52,048 bases of DNA, taken from contig JAYPUA010000023.1 in NCBI GenBank assembly GCA_038133845.1, positions 1-52,048 of the forward strand. The letters run 5' to 3'. Both the position numbers and the translations under genes were made by a program. How positions within the stretch are numbered: the stretch's first letter is position 1; every line of letters starts with the position of its first letter. Below are positions 48,168 to 52,048 of this stretch, piece after piece. Source of the DNA: JAYPUA01 sp038133845 (lineage in GTDB: Bacteria > SAR324 > NAC60-12). The notes below the pieces were generated by a model, which was not told the origin of the DNA, searched no databases, and saw only the letters and a program-made list of their open reading frames with translations.

Positions 48168-49601
48168 ATGTCCATTTCTGCTTGGATGGTCTCGGTAATC
48201 GGGGCGCTCTGGCTCGGAGGAGGAACCCTCTGGCTACTGACACGGCAACGTTACCGGATTGACCAGATCCCGCACTTCTTCATTGACCTTCTCGGATTTC
48301 CCGTCGATCTGGCCCAGCACATCTGGGGACGTCGCGGAGTTCCGTATGCGTTCTTGCTGCCGAACATGCTGATCTTCGGGATGTTCACCTTCGCTCCGGT
48401 CCTGCTGAATTTCTACGTCTCCTTTACCAGCGGTGACTCGATCTCCATCTTTGAACGCCCCTTTGTCGGCTGGGACAACTACCAGCAGATCTTTGACTGT
48501 GACAGCATTCTGGAGCCCAAGACCTGCCCGAATGCCGGTTACAACTTCTGGCAGAGCCTGTTCAACACTCTGCTCTTCATTGTCTTTCAGGTCCCCATCC
48601 TCTGCGGAATGGCCCTCTTGACCGCGCTGGTTGTCAACAAGGCGATGTCCGGAAGAGGTTTTTGGCGATCGATGTTCTTCTATCCGGTCATGCTCTCTCC
48701 GGTAGTGATTGCCAACATCTGGCAGTGGATCCTGCATCGCAAGGGCGCACTGAATGTGATGCTTGCCAGCGGCAATCAGACGGTCAACGAGCTGGCGGGA
48801 ATGGCAGGTTTTGACATCACAATGAGTGTTGTTATTGGCATCCTCTTGCTGGTCTCCATGGAGCGCTCGCTGAGGAGTGAGGAGGTCCCTTCGCCCGCCT
48901 GGACCTCGATCTTCGCTCTGCTCTTTCTGGCAGTGGTGCTCTGGTCGAACCCGGTGGGGATGTTCTGGGACACCTCTTTGCCGCTCAATCTGCTCCTGGG
49001 GTTGTTCCTTGGAGGAGGGGTGCTGGTGATGGCGCTTCAGGCCCACCCTCGGACGGTCTGGGGATTTGTGCTCCTCGGCGGAATCTCGGCAGGTCTGCTG
49101 CTGACCATTCAGTTCGACGCAGTCTTTGACCTGGGGCGGTTCCGACCCATCAACTGGCTGGTGACGCCTCGGACCAGCTGGCCCTTCTTCTGGGTCGTCT
49201 TTGTCTACTGCTGGTCCCACATGGGCTACTACATGCTGATCCTGCTGGCCGGCCTGCAGGCCATCCCACCAGATCTCTATGAGGCGGCCAAGATGGACGC
49301 GGCCCGGCCAACTCGGGTCTTCTGGCGCATTACCCTGCCCTTGCTCATGCCCACGTTTGTGGTGGTCTTTGTCCTCTCGCTGATCAAGAGTTTTCAGATC
49401 TTTGACGAGGTCTACCTGCTCACCGGAGGCGGTCCCGGACGAGAGACCTTCATGATCGTCCAGCACATCGTCGAGGTCGCCTTCTCCGATGACCAGGCCA
49501 ACTTCGGAGAAGCTGCTGCTGCTTCGGTCCTGATGGCTCTGGTCATTGCCGTCTTCACGTTCTTTCAGCTCTACTTCACCCGCAGACAGTCAGGAGTTTA
49601 G
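48168..49601 (+). CDS. ABC sugar permease (UgpA/MalF class) with a large insertion
   Basis: This 477-residue permease is much longer than the usual ~300. It has an N-terminal hydrophobic segment, then YAFLLPNMLIFGMFTFAPVLLNFYVSF (in part) typical of UgpA-like permeases. The EAA loop for ATPase docking (YEAAKMDAARPTRVFW) lies near residues 372-387. Between the first core helices and the EAA loop is an extra region (about residues 225-330) with its own hydrophobic segments, such as IFALLFLAVVLWSNPVGM and LLLGLFLGGGVLVMA. The extra helices are unusual. It is paired with the next permease three bases downstream. Confidence 0.88.
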   Translation: MSISAWMVSVIGALWLGGGTLWLLTRQRYRIDQIPHFFIDLLGFPVDLAQHIWGRRGVPYAFLLPNMLIFGMFTFAPVLLNFYVSFTSGDSISIFERPFVGWDNYQQIFDCDSILEPKTCPNAGYNFWQSLFNTLLFIVFQVPILCGMALLTALVVNKAMSGRGFWRSMFFYPVMLSPVVIANIWQWILHRKGALNVMLASGNQTVNELAGMAGFDITMSVVIGILLLVSMERSLRSEEVPSPAWTSIFALLFLAVVLWSNPVGMFWDTSLPLNLLLGLFLGGGVLVMALQAHPRTVWGFVLLGGISAGLLLTIQFDAVFDLGRFRPINWLVTPRTSWPFFWVVFVYCWSHMGYYMLILLAGLQAIPPDLYEAAKMDAARPTRVFWRITLPLLMPTFVVVFVLSLIKSFQIFDEVYLLTGGGPGRETFMIVQHIVEVAFSDDQANFGEAAAASVLMALVIAVFTFFQLYFTRRQSGV

Positions 49602-49603
49602 GA

Positions 49604-50686
49604 GTGTCCCCAATCGTTAAGTTCTTGACCCGAACCCGAGGCAGCTTTGACGGGAGTCGTCGTATCGGACTCTCGGACGTTCTGGTGTACGGGTACCTGC
49701 TCTTCGGGGTGGCGCTGATCATTGTCCCGGTCCTCTGGGCTTTTCTCAGTTCGCTCAAGTCCAAGGAGTCTTTGGACCGTTTTGACACCCGACTGCTTCC
49801 TTACAGTCAGGTCGAGCGTGAAGTGGAAGGCATCGGGAGCAAGGCCATGTACCTCTGGCAACAGGCTGACGGATCAGAACTGGAGGTCTTCAAGACCGGC
49901 CCCACCCGGAGCATGACCAGCGTTGCAGCACCGGGAGATCCTCAGGCCGAGTTGAAGGCTCCAAAAGCAGAGCTGTTCCCGAAGGAAGAACTGAAGGTGG
50001 CCACAGAGAACTACCTGGATCCGCTGCTTCAACGCGAAGGGCAGCAACACTTCTTCTTCTTTCGCTACCTCTCCAACACCATCTTTGTCACCGCAATGGC
50101 GACGTTGATCACCTTGGTGATCAACTCGATGGCGGCGTTTGCCCTTTCCAAATACCGTTTCAAGGGACGGATGGCGTTTACGGTGCTGATCATCTCCACC
50201 TTGCTGATTCCAGCGACCATCATCCTCGTTTCCCTCTTCTTTGTCGTCTGGATGCTGGGCATCTTCGGCTCGCTCTGGGGAGTGATCATTCCTGCCGCAG
50301 CGACTCCCACCGGAGTCTTCCTGCTCCGGCAGTACATGCTGACCATTCCGGACGAGCTGATTGAGGCGGCGCGCATGGACGCCGCTTCCGAGTGGAAGAT
50401 CTTCTGGCGCATCATCATGCCCCTTTCACTGCCCGCCCTTGCGGTGCTGGCCATCCTCTCGGTGATCTGGCGCTGGAACGACTTCCTCTGGCCCCTGATC
50501 GTCCTCATCTCCGACCCGGAACAGCACACTCTCCAGATTGGACTCACAGCCTTCTCCGGCCAGTACAACACGGACTATCACTACATTCTGGCGATGACGG
50601 TCGTCTCTTTGCTCCCGGTAACCGCTGTCTTTGCCTACATGCAACGCTTCATCACCACGGGAATCGCTTCAACAGGCCTGAAATGA
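49604..50686 (+). CDS. ABC sugar permease (UgpE/MalG class) with a periplasmic insertion
   Basis: This 360-residue permease, with a GTG start after a CAGGAG ribosome site, is the second channel half. After the first helix (GYLLFGVALIIVPVLWAFLSS) comes an extended hydrophilic stretch of about 100 residues (roughly 50-150), longer than the usual loop. The remaining helices follow, including the EAA loop IEAARMDAASEWKIFW and a C-terminal RFITTGIASTGLK, close to the RxxTxGxxxGAVK ending common in this class. It overlaps the ATPase start by four bases. Confidence 0.9.
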   Translation: MSPIVKFLTRTRGSFDGSRRIGLSDVLVYGYLLFGVALIIVPVLWAFLSSLKSKESLDRFDTRLLPYSQVEREVEGIGSKAMYLWQQADGSELEVFKTGPTRSMTSVAAPGDPQAELKAPKAELFPKEELKVATENYLDPLLQREGQQHFFFFRYLSNTIFVTAMATLITLVINSMAAFALSKYRFKGRMAFTVLIISTLLIPATIILVSLFFVVWMLGIFGSLWGVIIPAAATPTGVFLLRQYMLTIPDELIEAARMDAASEWKIFWRIIMPLSLPALAVLAILSVIWRWNDFLWPLIVLISDPEQHTLQIGLTAFSGQYNTDYHYILAMTVVSLLPVTAVFAYMQRFITTGIASTGLK

Positions 50687-51780
50687 CCAAACCCAAGGCT
50701 CTGGAACTCAAGAGCATCCGCAAGTCCTTCGGCCCGGTGGATGTGATCCACGGGATCGACCTCGCCATTGAAGAGGGAGAATTCATCGTGTTTGTCGGCC
50801 CCTCCGGGTGCGGGAAGTCGACCCTGCTCCGCCTGATCGCCGGGCTGGAAGACCCAAGCTCCGGAGACTTGATGCTTGATGGCGCAAGGGTCAATGAGGT
50901 CCCAGCCTCCGAACGCGGGCTGGCGATGGTGTTCCAGTCCTATGCACTCTATCCGCACATGAGCGTTTTCAAGAACCTCTCCTTTGGCCTGGAGAACCTC
51001 CGGGTCGAGAAAGCCGAGATCGAGCGACGCGTTCAGGAGGCCTCCCGCCTGCTCCAGATCGACCAGTTGCTCCACCGCCGCCCAGGACAGCTCTCCGGAG
51101 GTCAGCGTCAGCGCGTTGCGATCGGAAGGGCCATCGTCCGCAAGCCCCGGATCTTCCTCTTTGACGAACCGCTCTCCAACCTGGACGCCGAGTTGCGGGT
51201 CCAGATGCGGGTGGAGATCTCCAGCCTGCATGACCGGCTGGGAAACACGATGATCTATGTGACCCACGATCAAGTGGAGGCCATGACCATGGCCGATCGC
51301 ATCGTGGTGCTGAACCAGGGGCGGATTGAGCAAGTCGGTGCCCCACTGGAGCTGTACAACCATCCGGCAAACAAGTTTGTCGCCGGATTCATCGGTTCCC
51401 CACGAATCAACTTCCTGGCTGGACGGGGCTTCACCTCCGGAGCGGGGACTCAGGTCCGGCTGGATTGCGGCGTGGAGTTGACGCTTCCCGTGGATCTGCC
51501 CGCAGGCTCTGAGGAGCCGGTCAGCTTGGGAGTTCGTCCGGAGTCCGTGCACGTGGATCTAAGCGGAGAGGGGATGATCCAGGGGGTGGTCAGAAACTAT
51601 GAGCAGCTCGGCTCAATCACCTACCTCTACGTGGAGCTTTCCAATCAGGAGACGCTCACGGTGCACCTCTCCAGCCAGACCAGCGCTCAGCGCGGACAGG
51701 CGATTGGCGTGAGCTTCCACCCTCCGGAGTGCCACCTCTTCCGGGAGTCGGACGGGCAGGCGTTACGCCGATCGGCCTGA
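50683..51780 (+). CDS. ABC sugar importer ATPase (MsmK/UgpC class)
   Basis: This 365-residue ABC ATPase has a C-terminal TOBE-like domain. It shows Walker A GPSGCGKST, MVFQSYALYPHMSV, signature LSGGQRQRVAIGRAI, Walker B IFLFDEPLSNLDAELR, H-loop VTHDQVEAMTMADRI and the family element GAPLELYNHPANKFVAGFIG (in part). ATG 50683 overlaps the permease stop (ATGA). It completes a carbohydrate importer with the preceding binding protein and two permeases. The TOBE domain suggests possible regulation. Confidence 0.95.
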   Translation: MTKPKALELKSIRKSFGPVDVIHGIDLAIEEGEFIVFVGPSGCGKSTLLRLIAGLEDPSSGDLMLDGARVNEVPASERGLAMVFQSYALYPHMSVFKNLSFGLENLRVEKAEIERRVQEASRLLQIDQLLHRRPGQLSGGQRQRVAIGRAIVRKPRIFLFDEPLSNLDAELRVQMRVEISSLHDRLGNTMIYVTHDQVEAMTMADRIVVLNQGRIEQVGAPLELYNHPANKFVAGFIGSPRINFLAGRGFTSGAGTQVRLDCGVELTLPVDLPAGSEEPVSLGVRPESVHVDLSGEGMIQGVVRNYEQLGSITYLYVELSNQETLTVHLSSQTSAQRGQAIGVSFHPPECHLFRESDGQALRRSA

Positions 51781-51855
51781 AGGTCACAGGAAGAGCCCTC
51801 GCTCCGCTTGCACGGGGTCACGCTGGAGGAACCCGCGCCTTACCCAAAGAGCCTT

Positions 51856-51884
51856 TTGACATTGCAGGAGCCGACACTTAAAAT
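51856..51884 (+). promoter_or_regulatory. Promoter of the TetR-family gene
   Basis: A consensus TTGACA (51856-51861), a 17-base spacer and TAAAAT (51879-51884) form a near-ideal sigma-70 promoter, about 20-40 bases before the TetR start. Confidence 0.7.
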
Positions 51885-51905
51885 CGGCCTGTCCACTCAG
51901 CCATA

Positions 51906-52048
51906 ATGCACTCAGGCAGCAAGAGCATGGCAGACAACAACCGAGCCTCTACCGCTCCCAAATCACGCCCTCGGAACCCCGAGGCAACGACTCGAGACAT
52001 CCTGATTGCTGCGAGAGACGAGTTTGTCGAGTATGGACTCAACGGAGC
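51906..52048 (+). CDS. TetR-family regulator, 5' part only
   Basis: Only the first ~47 residues are in the window. After a polar N terminus comes NPEATTRDILIAARDEFVEYG, in part, the usual opening of a TetR helix-turn-helix domain. ATG 51906 and an in-frame ATG at 51927 are both possible starts. It has its own strong promoter, so it is a separate transcription unit from the ABC operon. The ligand domain is outside the window, so its role cannot be given. Confidence 0.7.
   Translation, partial: MHSGSKSMADNNRASTAPKSRPRNPEATTRDILIAARDEFVEYGLNG

Noticed and set aside
1..52048. CRISPR arrays, tRNA or rRNA genes, insertion sequences, prophage genes
   Set aside because: I saw no regularly spaced direct repeats, no tRNA or rRNA-like conserved stretches, and no transposase, integrase or phage structural motifs.

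Overview
The window is GC-rich (roughly 60% by eye), densely coding bacterial DNA on both strands. No gene-free gap exceeds about 215 bases. I saw no insertion sequence, phage gene, CRISPR array, rRNA or tRNA. Outer-membrane barrel-like, TRAP, periplasmic binding-protein and PilO/PilP-like genes point to a Gram-negative heterotroph. The large-form IspG and stand-alone rplC suggest a lineage away from the usual model proteobacteria. I cannot name the taxon.

Layout. (1) 21-3404 (+): a small sugar-acid set of an extended SDR dehydrogenase/epimerase, a DgoD-type galactonate dehydratase and a ManD/RspA-type dehydratase. (2) 11442-3501 (-): a tight operon running ispG, GAF sensor kinase, aminotransferase, holB, small exported protein, recD2. 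(3) 11670-13917 (+): a LutA-like CCG-domain protein, a His-rich membrane protein and a small unknown protein. (4) 15227-13931 (-): HIT hydrolase then Ppx/GppA. (5) 15316-18156 (+): a large predicted outer-membrane protein joining a degenerate M1-peptidase-like region to an Omp85-like barrel. (6) 23819-18143 (-): DUF167, a giant TPR protein, an exported/anchored protein, PilO-like and PilP-like proteins. (7) 24025-24648 (+): a lone ribosomal protein L3 gene with its own promoter and terminator. (8) 25564-24764 (-): a DUF429-like protein.

(9) 25680-33180: a LacI-controlled sugar region. An RbsB/RbsA-like/RbsC importer (-) diverges from a GH13 glucosidase, a LacI regulator, a PhyH-type dioxygenase and a PanB-like protein (+). 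Two near-identical palindromes, at 28542-28563 and 31354-31373, flank the GH13-lacI pair and are probably LacI operators.

(10) 33172-51780: an EamA transporter and a GntR/UTRA regulator (-) face a long (+) catabolic cluster. Its order is SuyA-like and SuyB-like sulfolactate sulfo-lyase subunits, D-2-hydroxyacid dehydrogenase, PfkB kinase, LacD/YihT-type aldolase, fucose-isomerase-like enzyme, Gfo/Idh oxidoreductase, SDR, TRAP transporter (Q, M, P), alpha/beta hydrolase and a complete ABC sugar importer. The start of a TetR-family gene closes the window. Read together, an isomerase, kinase and aldolase with a C-S lyase look like a route that splits a sulfosugar such as sulfoquinovose and releases sulfite from the C3 sulfonate. 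The pathway reading is inference. The family calls are well supported. No aldehyde dehydrogenase for the sulfolactaldehyde step is visible.

Across the whole window the palindrome TCCGGA is strongly over-represented, like a highly iterated palindrome.
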